A stretch of DNA of 5,256 nt from assembly GCA_004299665.1 (NCBI GenBank), contig SCQZ01000320.1, positions 1 to 5,256 of the forward strand, written 5' to 3'. Source of the stretch: Jatrophihabitans sp. GTDB lineage: Bacteria > Actinomycetota > Actinomycetes > Mycobacteriales > Jatrophihabitantaceae. The notes beneath the pieces were generated by a model. It saw only the letters and a program-made list of their open reading frames with translations. It was not told the DNA's origin and did not search any database. The position numbers were made by a program, and so were the translations under genes. This document shows positions 1 through 4,724 of the stretch, one piece after another (position 1 is the first letter of the stretch; each line of letters starts with the position of its first letter).

Positions 1-112
1 CGACGGTGTCGGCCCCCGCCAGCGCGCTGTCGAGCCATCGCTGCGAGGCACGATGGTGCTCCGCATCGGCATTCACGGCGTACAGGAGCACGTTGGCATC
101 GACGAGCCTCAC
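1..112 (-). CDS. vapC: VapC-family PIN-domain toxin, N-terminal fragment (continues past left edge)
   Basis: Translating the minus strand from the GTG at 112 gives 37 residues beginning MRLVDANVLLYAVNADAEHH, and the frame is still open at base 1. The LVDANVLLYAV opening is the first strand and helix of a PIN domain. Asp5 is the first of the acidic residues that bind the catalytic metal; the remaining ones lie outside the window. VapC toxins are RNases that cut tRNA or rRNA and are held inactive by the VapB partner. The start codon overlaps the antitoxin stop by 4 bases (GTGA, 112-109), the usual antitoxin-first coupled layout. The fragment is cut by the window edge, not by a visible mutation, so whether the toxin is intact cannot be judged here. 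Confidence 0.85.
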   Translation of the reverse strand, partial: MRLVDANVLLYAVNADAEHHRASQRWLDSALAGADTV

Positions 113-360
113 GGCTGGGACCGCATCGCGCGGATCAGTTCCTCGTCCTCCAGTTCCGCCGCGAGTCGCAGTGCCCGGTCGAGATCGGCGACCGGCGCGC
201 CCATGTGTACCGTCCGCGTCCGGCGCCGCGGGCGTGCCGGACCCGCGGCGCCCGCGCGAATCGCGTCGTTGAGTGCCTGTTTGAAGGAGACACCGCGCCG
301 TGCCATCAGTTGCCGTACCAACGATTCGGTGTCCGCGTCGAGTGTCACCGTGGTACGCAC
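109..360 (-). CDS. vapB: VapB-family ribbon-helix-helix antitoxin
   Basis: This is a small 83-residue protein. Residues 1-40 (MRTTVTLDADTESLVRQLMA and onward to IRAG) match a ribbon-helix-helix DNA-binding domain: a short beta strand, then two helices. The middle is rich in Arg and Pro. Residues from about 58 on (ADLDRALRLAAELEDEELIR) form an acidic helix of the kind that occupies the toxin active site. The GTG at 360 is the only reasonable start, because an in-frame stop lies at 378-376. No Shine-Dalgarno is visible, but TATGCT sits 6 bases before the start, which suggests a leaderless message. Antitoxins of this type repress their own promoter together with the toxin. The vapC start overlaps its stop. 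I am sure of the toxin-antitoxin assignment from both partners together, less sure of the exact subfamily. Confidence 0.85.
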   Translation of the reverse strand: MRTTVTLDADTESLVRQLMARRGVSFKQALNDAIRAGAAGPARPRRRTRTVHMGAPVADLDRALRLAAELEDEELIRAMRSQP

Positions 361-366
361 GATGAC

Positions 367-372
367 AGCATA
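367..372 (-). promoter_or_regulatory. Candidate leaderless -10 element for vapBC
   Basis: The minus strand reads TATGCT, then six bases (GTCATC), then the GTG start of vapB. TANNNT at this distance places the transcription start on or next to the start codon, as in actinobacterial leaderless genes. No good -35 is seen. An inverted repeat CATCA (374-378) / TGATG (385-389) flanks the region and could be an antitoxin-binding site. The repeat is short enough to occur by chance. Confidence 0.35.
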
Positions 373-375
373 GCA

Positions 376-885
376 TCAAGATCGTGATGGGTGGGCGACG
401 AACAGCTCGCACGTCGCGTTGTAGTAGCGATCGGTCCGCCCCTGGTGGGACATGCCGATCCGCGCCGCGACCCGCTGGCTGGCCGTGTTGGCGGGGTTGG
501 TCACCGCGACGACCTCCGGCAGGCCGTGGGCGAACGCGTGCGCGAGGCCGCGCCGTCCGGCCTCGGTGGCGTAGCCGTGCCCCCACGCGTCCGGGTGGAA
601 GTGCCAGCCGATCTCGATGTCCCCGGACGGGGCCAACGGCAGCTGGTCGCCGGAGGCGGGGATCGGCTTGAGCAGCAGCGTCCCGAGCAGCCGGCCGGTA
701 CCGACCCGCTCCACGGCCCAGACCCCGCACACCGGGTCCGGGCGCGCGCGCCACCGCTGGATCGCTGCCTGCGCCTCGGCCAGGTCCGTCATCACCCGCG
801 GCGCCGTGCCGATGAAGCGCTGCACCTCCCAGCGGGAGTACATGTCCAGGACGAAGTCCGCGTCGGCCGCGGTCCACGCGCGCAT
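376..885 (-). CDS. GNAT-family N-acetyltransferase, RimJ/RimL-like; start uncertain
   Basis: From the ATG at 885 the product is 169 residues. It shows the GNAT fold of the RimJ/RimL type, which moves an acetyl group from acetyl-CoA to a protein N-terminus or a small amine. The acetyl-CoA pyrophosphate-binding loop is seen at residues 98-109 (HPDAWGHGYATE). A central strand (IEIGWHF, 90-96) precedes it, and the family's NPAN..SQRVA.RIGM helix and strand lie at 130-145. The normal N-terminal strand of this family (L..SRLRMRAW) is encoded from about 912. The reading frame stays open far upstream, across the aldolase gene, but I find no ATG, GTG or TTG between the aldolase stop and 885. The true start may be a CTG at 906, or the ATG at 885 with a shortened first strand. 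The substrate cannot be told from sequence. Confidence 0.8.
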   Translation of the reverse strand: MRAWTAADADFVLDMYSRWEVQRFIGTAPRVMTDLAEAQAAIQRWRARPDPVCGVWAVERVGTGRLLGTLLLKPIPASGDQLPLAPSGDIEIGWHFHPDAWGHGYATEAGRRGLAHAFAHGLPEVVAVTNPANTASQRVAARIGMSHQGRTDRYYNATCELFVAHPSRS

Positions 886-941
886 CCGTAGCCGCGACGA
901 CTCCAGGACCGGTATGGGGTCGCCGGCGTTGCGGTCGGCGG

Positions 942-1970
942 TTACGACGCCGTCCCCGCCAGGTCCAGCGCGATGTCGATCAGCATGTCCTCCTGGCCGC
1001 CGACCAGCCGCCGCCGGCCCGCCTCCATGAGCAGGTCGCGCACGTCGACGCCATACTGGCCCGCCGCGCGCTCGGCGTGGCGCAGGAAGCTGGAGTAGCA
1101 GCCCGCGTAGCCGATGGACAGCGTCTCGCGATCGACCTGCACCGGCCGGTCCCACAGCGGCCGCAGCAGGTCGTCGGCGGCGTCCTGCAGCGCGAACAGG
1201 TCGCACCCGTGGTTCCAGCCCTCCAGGTTGGCGACCGCGATGAACGGCTCGATCGGGCAGTTGCCCGCGCCCGCGCCGTGGCCGGCGAGCGAGGCGTCGA
1301 CGCGGTAGGCGCCCTCTTCGACGGCGACGACCGAGTTCGCGACCGACAGCGACAGGTTCTCGTGCGCGTGGATGCCCAGCTGCGTCGACGGGTCGAGCAC
1401 GTCGCGATACGCGCGCAGCCGCTCGCGGACACCGTTCATGGTCAGGTGCCCGCCAGAGTCGGTGACGTACACGCACTGCGCGCCGTAGGACTCCATCAGC
1501 TTCGCCTGACGCGCGAGTTCGGCGGGCTCGGCCATGTGGCTGAGCATGAGGAACGCCGAGACGTCCATTCCCAGGTCCCGCGCGGTGGCGATGTGCTGCG
1601 CGGCGACGTCGGCCTCCGTGCAGTGGGTCGCGATCCGCACCGACCGGACGCCCAGTGAGAACGCGTGCTTGAGGTCCTCGATCGTCCCGACGCCTGGGAG
1701 CAGCAACGTCGTGAGCACGGCCCGCTTGCAGTGCTCGGCCGCGACCTCGATCCACTCCCAGTCGGTGTTGCTGCCGGGGCCGTAGTTGATCGACCCGCCG
1801 GACAGGCCGTCACCGTGCGCGACCTCGATCGCGTCCACGCCGGCGGCGTCCAGGGCCGCGACCAGCTTGGCCACCATCTCGGGCGTGATCCGGTGCCGGA
1901 TCGCGTGCATGCCGTCCCGCAGCGTGACGTCCTGGATGTAGAGGCGGTCGCGCACAAGTGAGGTGGTCAC
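942..1970 (-). CDS. mhpE: 4-hydroxy-2-oxovalerate aldolase (meta-cleavage pathway)
   Basis: This 342-residue class II pyruvate aldolase splits 4-hydroxy-2-oxoacids into pyruvate and an aldehyde, the last carbon-carbon cleavage of the meta-cleavage pathway. The TIM-barrel start VTLRDGMHAIRH (15-26) holds the Arg18, Asp19 and His22 expected for catalysis and metal binding. HAHENLSLSVAN (201-212) supplies the His-x-His metal ligands. GHGAGAGN (230-237) and the C-terminal communication domain with GYAGCYSSFLRHAE (287-300) are also present; the Tyr in YSSF lines the substrate entry in BphI-type enzymes. Length fits the family. The GTG start at 1970 overlaps the dehydrogenase stop by 4 bases (GTGA). 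Such aldolases form a complex with the preceding dehydrogenase and pass the aldehyde through a tunnel. From memory, the C-terminal half resembles aromatic-pathway MhpE/BphI more than the steroid-pathway HsaF of Mycobacterium, but no alignment was run. Confidence 0.95.
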   Translation of the reverse strand: MTTSLVRDRLYIQDVTLRDGMHAIRHRITPEMVAKLVAALDAAGVDAIEVAHGDGLSGGSINYGPGSNTDWEWIEVAAEHCKRAVLTTLLLPGVGTIEDLKHAFSLGVRSVRIATHCTEADVAAQHIATARDLGMDVSAFLMLSHMAEPAELARQAKLMESYGAQCVYVTDSGGHLTMNGVRERLRAYRDVLDPSTQLGIHAHENLSLSVANSVVAVEEGAYRVDASLAGHGAGAGNCPIEPFIAVANLEGWNHGCDLFALQDAADDLLRPLWDRPVQVDRETLSIGYAGCYSSFLRHAERAAGQYGVDVRDLLMEAGRRRLVGGQEDMLIDIALDLAGTAS

Positions 1971-2911
1971 GCGGCACCGACCAAGGATCGCTCCGACAGG
2001 CGCTCGGCCACGCGCAGCGCGGCGGAGGTCATGATGTCGAGGTTGCCGGCGTACGCGGGCAGGTAGTGCGCCGCACCCTCCACCTCGAGAAAGACGCTGA
2101 TCTTGGTCGTCGGGCGCTCGGCGCCGGCGGGCAGCAGGGTGTGCACCGGCTCGTCGTCGCCGATGGCCGTGAACTGGACCTGCTGCTTGAGGCGGTAGCC
2201 CGGGACGTACTGGGCGACCTCGCCGACCATCGCCTCGACGGACTCGCGAACCGCGCGGGGGTCGACGTCGCCGGTCAGGCAGAAGACGGTGTCGCGCATG
2301 ATCAGGGGCGGCTCGGCCGGGTTCAGGACGATGATCGCCTTGCCGCGTGCCGCGCCGCCGACCGTCTCGATGGCGTGCGACGTCGTCTCGGTGAACTCGT
2401 CGATGTTGGCACGGGTCCCGGGGCCGGCGGACCTGGAGGCGATGGAGGCGACGATCTCGCCGTACGCGACCGGCGTCACCCGCGAGACGGCCGCGACGAC
2501 GGGGATGGTTGCCTGCCCACCGCAGGTCACCATGTTGACGTTCGGCGCGTCCAGGTGCTCGTCCAGGTTGACCGGCGGGACGACGAACGGCCCGATCGCC
2601 GCCGGGGTGAGGTCGATCAGGCGCTTGCCGTGCGGCTGCAGCGCGGCGTTGTTGGCCAGGTGCGCCTTGGCCGAGGTCGCGTCGAAGACGATCTCGATCT
2701 CCTCGAAGTGCGGCATCGCGATCAGACCGTCGACGCCGTCCGAGGTCGCGGGGACCTTGAGGCGCCGGGCCCGCGCGAGGCCGTCCGAACCGGGGTCGAT
2801 GCCGACGAGCGCGGCCATCTCCAGCCGGTCGGACAGCCGCATCACCTTGATCATGAGATCGGTACCGATGTTGCCGGAACCGATCACCGCCACCTTCACC
2901 GGTGAGTTCAT
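1967..2911 (-). CDS. mhpF: Acetaldehyde dehydrogenase (acylating)
   Basis: This 314-residue enzyme oxidises the aldehyde released by the aldolase to acetyl-CoA or propionyl-CoA, using NAD+ and coenzyme A. The N-terminal Rossmann motif VAVIGSGNIGTD (7-18) binds NAD. Cys130 in MVTCGGQATIP is the catalytic thiol that forms the acyl-enzyme. The NPAEPPLIMRDT segment and the closing GNLDIMTSAALR are typical of the BphJ/DmpF/MhpF/HsaG group. The frame is open further upstream, to 3079, but that part would lie inside the hydratase gene. The ATG at 2911 is preferred because it opens directly onto the Rossmann strand, overlaps the hydratase stop as ATGA, and is preceded by GGGAGA. It is coupled downstream to the aldolase, its physical partner. 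All key residues are present, so it is expected to be active. Confidence 0.95.
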   Translation of the reverse strand: MNSPVKVAVIGSGNIGTDLMIKVMRLSDRLEMAALVGIDPGSDGLARARRLKVPATSDGVDGLIAMPHFEEIEIVFDATSAKAHLANNAALQPHGKRLIDLTPAAIGPFVVPPVNLDEHLDAPNVNMVTCGGQATIPVVAAVSRVTPVAYGEIVASIASRSAGPGTRANIDEFTETTSHAIETVGGAARGKAIIVLNPAEPPLIMRDTVFCLTGDVDPRAVRESVEAMVGEVAQYVPGYRLKQQVQFTAIGDDEPVHTLLPAGAERPTTKISVFLEVEGAAHYLPAYAGNLDIMTSAALRVAERLSERSLVGAA

Positions 2912-3702
2912 GCAGATTCTCCCGTCGAGAACGTGGCCGACACTCGGCCGAGGTTCGATATCTCCGCGACAACCGTGTCGCCGGGGGCGACGGCGACCAT
3001 CGGCCCGAGCGCGCCGGACAGCACGATGTCGCCCTTGCGCAGCGGCGAACCGTACTCGCGCGCGGTGCGTGCCAGCCAACTCAGCGCGGCCAGCGGGTCC
3101 CCGAGGCAGGCGCGGCCGGTGCCCGACGAGGCCGGTGCGCCGTTGTGGGTGAGGGTCATGGTGACCTCGGCCGGCTCGAACCGGGACAGCGGCACCTGGC
3201 GCGTGCCGAGGACGAACAGGCCGCTGGAGGCGTTGTCCGCGACGGTGTCGGTGATGCGGATGTCCCAGTCGCGCACCCGGCTGTCGACGATCTCCAGCGC
3301 GGCGACGGCGTAGGCGCAGGCGGCCCGCACGTCCTCGACGCCGAGGTCCCCGTCGGCGAGGTCACGGTCCAGGACGAAGGCGACCTCGGCCTCGGCCTTG
3401 GGCTGGAGCAGCCGCTCGCTCGGCACGTCGGTGCCCTCGGGGACGTCCATGTCGTCGAACAGGACGCCGAAGTCGGGCCGGTCCACGCCGATCTGCTGCT
3501 GGACGGCGGGGGAGGTCAGGCCGATCTTGCGCCCGACGATCCGCGCCCCGCCGGCGAGCCGCTGCTCGGTGAGCCGTTGCTGGACGGCGTACGCGGCCGC
3601 GATGTCGGTATCGCCGATCAACTCGCGTACCGGTCCGCACGGGGTCGTGCTGTCGGTCGCCGCGGCCAGCCGCCGCGCTGCCTGCTCGATCGCGTCGGTC
3701 AC
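2908..3702 (-). CDS. mhpD: 2-keto-4-pentenoate hydratase (2-hydroxypenta-2,4-dienoate hydratase)
   Basis: This 264-residue member of the FAH-like hydratase family adds water to 2-hydroxypenta-2,4-dienoate-type products of ring meta-cleavage, giving the 4-hydroxy-2-oxoacid used by the aldolase. The divalent-metal glutamates are seen at 104 and 106 (PKAEAEVAF) and 137 (ALEIVDSRVRDWDI). The family block GGARIVGRKIGLTS is at 51-64 and TDTVADNASS at 151-160. The GTG at 3702 gives a length and N-terminus close to HsaE/MhpD. A GTG at 3726 would add eight residues (MPPWHGRS) and cannot be excluded. The stop overlaps the next gene as ATGA. The hydratase-dehydrogenase-aldolase order equals that of hsaE-hsaG-hsaF in mycobacterial cholesterol degradation and of many aromatic pathways, so the parent substrate is open. 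No dedicated promoter is evident in the 102 bases upstream. Confidence 0.93.
   Translation of the reverse strand: MTDAIEQAARRLAAATDSTTPCGPVRELIGDTDIAAAYAVQQRLTEQRLAGGARIVGRKIGLTSPAVQQQIGVDRPDFGVLFDDMDVPEGTDVPSERLLQPKAEAEVAFVLDRDLADGDLGVEDVRAACAYAVAALEIVDSRVRDWDIRITDTVADNASSGLFVLGTRQVPLSRFEPAEVTMTLTHNGAPASSGTGRACLGDPLAALSWLARTAREYGSPLRKGDIVLSGALGPMVAVAPGDTVVAEISNLGRVSATFSTGESA
2918..2923 (-). promoter_or_regulatory. Ribosome binding site of the acetaldehyde dehydrogenase gene
   Basis: The minus strand reads GGGAGA six bases before the ATG at 2911. It supports this internal start over the longer open frame reaching 3079. It lies within the last codons of the hydratase gene, consistent with coupled translation. 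Confidence 0.65.
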
Positions 3703-3714
3703 GGACCTACCGTG
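3700..3714. repeat. Short inverted repeat over the hydratase start codon
   Basis: CACGG (3700-3704) and CCGTG (3710-3714) form a perfect 5-bp inverted repeat with a 5-base centre. It covers the GTG start at 3702. It could be a regulator half-site pair or an mRNA hairpin that hides the start, but a 5-bp repeat in such GC-rich DNA is easily produced by chance. Confidence 0.25.
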
Positions 3715-3804
3715 CCACGGCGGCACCGGCGCCCCATCGCGAACGTCCTGCTCAGCGGAACGCCTGCCGGCGTCGTCCCCGGGACGCGTTCTTCGGCGCG
3801 GGGC

Positions 3805-4065
3805 TTACGCGAGCGTCAGGAAGAGCCGTTCCAGCGTGGCGGCGTCGACCCCCGAGGGGTCCTCCACCAGGCAGCGGCGCAGGCCGCTGGCGATGATCGC
3901 GACCCCGGCCCGGTCCAGCGCGCGGCTGGCCGCAGCCAACTGGGTGACGATCTCCTCGCAGTCGCGGCCGTCCTCGATCATGCGCAGCACACCGCCGATC
4001 TGCCCCTGGGCGCGACGCAGCCGTTTGACGATGGCGTCCCGGTTCTCCGTCGGAAGCGCGACCAT
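3805..4065 (-). CDS. CsoR/CstR-family repressor (DUF156), Cys-Gly-Cys variant
   Basis: This 86-residue all-helical repressor belongs to the CsoR/RcnR/FrmR/CstR family, whose members bind DNA as tetramers and let go when metal, formaldehyde or sulfane sulfur reacts with conserved residues. KRLRRAQGQIGGVLRMIEDG (14-33) is the family signature. Cys36 and Cys65 match the two conserved cysteines. Position 61, a His ligand in copper-sensing CsoR (H-x3-C), is Gly here (SGLRRC). Loss of that His argues against simple Cu(I) sensing and fits thiol chemistry as in CstR, although other ligands are possible. The frame opens upstream to 4158, but that part would overlap the preceding gene by 86 bases. The ATG at 4065 has GAGG at 4074-4071 and is preferred. 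As the last gene of the DUF302 operon it probably controls the palindrome at 4727-4746. Confidence 0.9.
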   Translation of the reverse strand: MVALPTENRDAIVKRLRRAQGQIGGVLRMIEDGRDCEEIVTQLAAASRALDRAGVAIIASGLRRCLVEDPSGVDAATLERLFLTLA

Positions 4066-4070
4066 GGCGG

Positions 4071-4074
4071 CCTC
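4071..4074 (-). promoter_or_regulatory. Ribosome binding site of the CsoR/CstR-family gene
   Basis: GAGG lies 5 bases before the ATG at 4065 and overlaps the TGA stop (4075-4073) of the Cys-rich gene. It picks the 86-residue form of the repressor and indicates coupled translation. Confidence 0.55.
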
Positions 4075-4243
4075 AGCGACCGCGGGATCGCCGGAACAGC
4101 CCGAACAGACCGGAACTGGGCTCCGGCGTCGGGCAGTCGCAGCGGTCGGCGGGGGCAACGGCGGCCATCACCTGGGCCGCGTGATCACCGCAGCCGGTCC
4201 AGGTGGTCTTGCCGCAGCGGTTGCAGCGGGCGGGGGAGCACAT
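4073..4243 (-). CDS. Small Cys-rich, zinc-ribbon-like protein (56 aa)
   Basis: The product begins MCSPARCNRCGKTTWTGCGD and holds six cysteines (2, 7, 10, 18, 35, 37) plus His21. They are arranged as CxxC, then CGxH, then CxC, which looks like a structural zinc site or a metal/thiol-reactive site. I recall similar tiny actinobacterial proteins (MC...CRxCGKTTWxGCGxH) but know of no proven function. The C-terminus (GLFGLFRRSRGR) is short, basic and probably loose. The ATG at 4243 is chosen because AAGGAG is at 4260-4255 and homologues, as I recall, start at MC. A GTG at 4273 would add ten residues without a ribosome site. It sits between DUF302 and the repressor with almost no spacing, so it most likely serves the same response. 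Confidence 0.75.
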   Translation of the reverse strand: MCSPARCNRCGKTTWTGCGDHAAQVMAAVAPADRCDCPTPEPSSGLFGLFRRSRGR

Positions 4244-4299
4244 CAGGACATCGTCTCCTTCTCGGTCCGGCACTCGCCGGTCGGGTTCGGTTCGCTCAT
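4243..4299 (-). CDS. Possible 18-residue micro-ORF between DUF302 and the Cys-rich gene
   Basis: ATG at 4299 overlaps the DUF302 stop as ATGA, and the frame (MSEPNPTGECRTEKETMS) ends in a TGA that overlaps the next ATG as TGATG. It therefore exactly bridges the two genes. There is no clear ribosome site of its own, so it would depend on ribosomes finishing DUF302. It may be only a translational relay, a short peptide with one Cys, or chance. I do not recognise the sequence. Confidence 0.25.
   Translation of the reverse strand: MSEPNPTGECRTEKETMS
4255..4260 (-). promoter_or_regulatory. Ribosome binding site of the Cys-rich gene
   Basis: The minus strand reads AAGGAG, 11 bases before the ATG at 4243. 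It is the strongest Shine-Dalgarno match I noticed in the window, though the spacing is on the long side. It lies inside the 18-codon micro-ORF and favours the 56-residue form over the 66-residue form. Confidence 0.55.
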
Positions 4300-4712
4300 G
4301 AGCGGGTAGCGGCGGAACTCGAGGCCAGGCTGTCCAGGACCCGGTCCAGCCTGGCCCGCACCTCGCCGGCGACCGGGGCCAGCGCCTGGTTGCCGGTCGC
4401 GCTGACCATCGCCGCCGGATCGATCGCCTCGACGACCGTGGCGCCGTCGTCCTCGGTGCGGACGACGACGTTGCACGGCAGCAGCACCCCGAGCGACGGC
4501 TCTACCTCGAGCGCGCGGTGCGCCAGCGACGGGTTGCAGGCCCCGAGGATGACCTGGGGGGCGACGTCCAGGTCGAGCTTGGCCTTCATCGTGGCCGCGA
4601 CATCGATCTCGGTCAGGACGCCGAATCCCTCCTCGGCCAGGGCAGCACGGGCGCGGGTAACCGCGTCCTGGAACGGGATGTGCACAACGGCACGCAGGGC
4701 GACATCGGTCAT
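4296..4712 (-). CDS. DUF302 domain protein
   Basis: This 138-residue soluble protein has no signal peptide or membrane segment. The DUF302 fold fills most of it: EEGFGVLTEIDV (27-38), LGACNPSLAHRAL (56-68), and PSLGVLLPCNVVV (72-84), followed by DDGATVVEAIDPAAM (88-102). Cys59 and Cys80 fall in the two most conserved blocks and could form a thiol pair or ligand set. The biochemical role of DUF302 is not established. The tail from about 128 (SLASSSAATRS) is probably disordered. It is the first gene of the unit that ends with a CsoR/CstR-family repressor, which suggests a role in a metal, sulfur or redox response. Start at ATG 4712: no Shine-Dalgarno is seen, but TAGACT 6 bases upstream points to a leaderless message. 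It begins 9 bases after the amidase stop. Confidence 0.88.
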   Translation of the reverse strand: MTDVALRAVVHIPFQDAVTRARAALAEEGFGVLTEIDVAATMKAKLDLDVAPQVILGACNPSLAHRALEVEPSLGVLLPCNVVVRTEDDGATVVEAIDPAAMVSATGNQALAPVAGEVRARLDRVLDSLASSSAATRS

Positions 4713-4718
4713 GAGATG

Positions 4719-4724
4719 AGTCTA
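4719..4724 (-). promoter_or_regulatory. Candidate leaderless -10 element of the DUF302 operon
   Basis: The minus strand reads TAGACT, then six bases (CATCTC), then the ATG at 4712. This would start transcription at the start codon itself. The palindrome at 4727-4746 occupies the spacer and -35 region, so a bound repressor would block polymerase. The -35 sequence is poor. The TAG of this hexamer is also the amidase stop codon. Confidence 0.45.

Noticed and set aside
374..389. CATCA/TGATG inverted repeat as terminator of the GNAT gene
   Set aside because: It is a weak 5-bp, AT-containing stem with no T-run. At most it is a candidate antitoxin site, noted with the vapB promoter.
376..1755. 459-residue minus-strand open frame as a long GNAT fusion
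   Set aside because: Residues before the GNAT domain are an out-of-frame reading of the aldolase gene. No second domain is visible.
1958..2905. 315-residue open frame on the plus strand
   Set aside because: It is the exact antisense of the acetaldehyde dehydrogenase gene, with biased Asp/Arg/Gly/Val composition and no motif.
942..2972. 676-residue minus-strand open frame suggesting a large fusion protein
   Set aside because: Only the last 342 residues are a real protein (the aldolase). The part before 1970 is an out-of-frame reading of the dehydrogenase gene, rich in Arg and without motifs.
3760..3773. Hairpin ACGCC-TGCC-GGCGT as a terminator after the repressor gene
   Set aside because: The stem is 5 bp only, there is no T-run after it on the minus strand, and such stems are frequent in DNA of this composition.
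4066..4158. N-terminal extension of the repressor with extra cysteines (VCSGCSG)
   Set aside because: It overlaps the Cys-rich gene in another frame. The ATG at 4065 has its own GAGG and starts at the family's normal N-terminus.
2902..4719. 605-residue open frame on the plus strand
   Set aside because: It lies opposite the hydratase, repressor, Cys-rich and DUF302 genes, has low-complexity Arg/Gly/Ala-rich composition, and shows no domain I recognise. It is a GC-rich antisense shadow.
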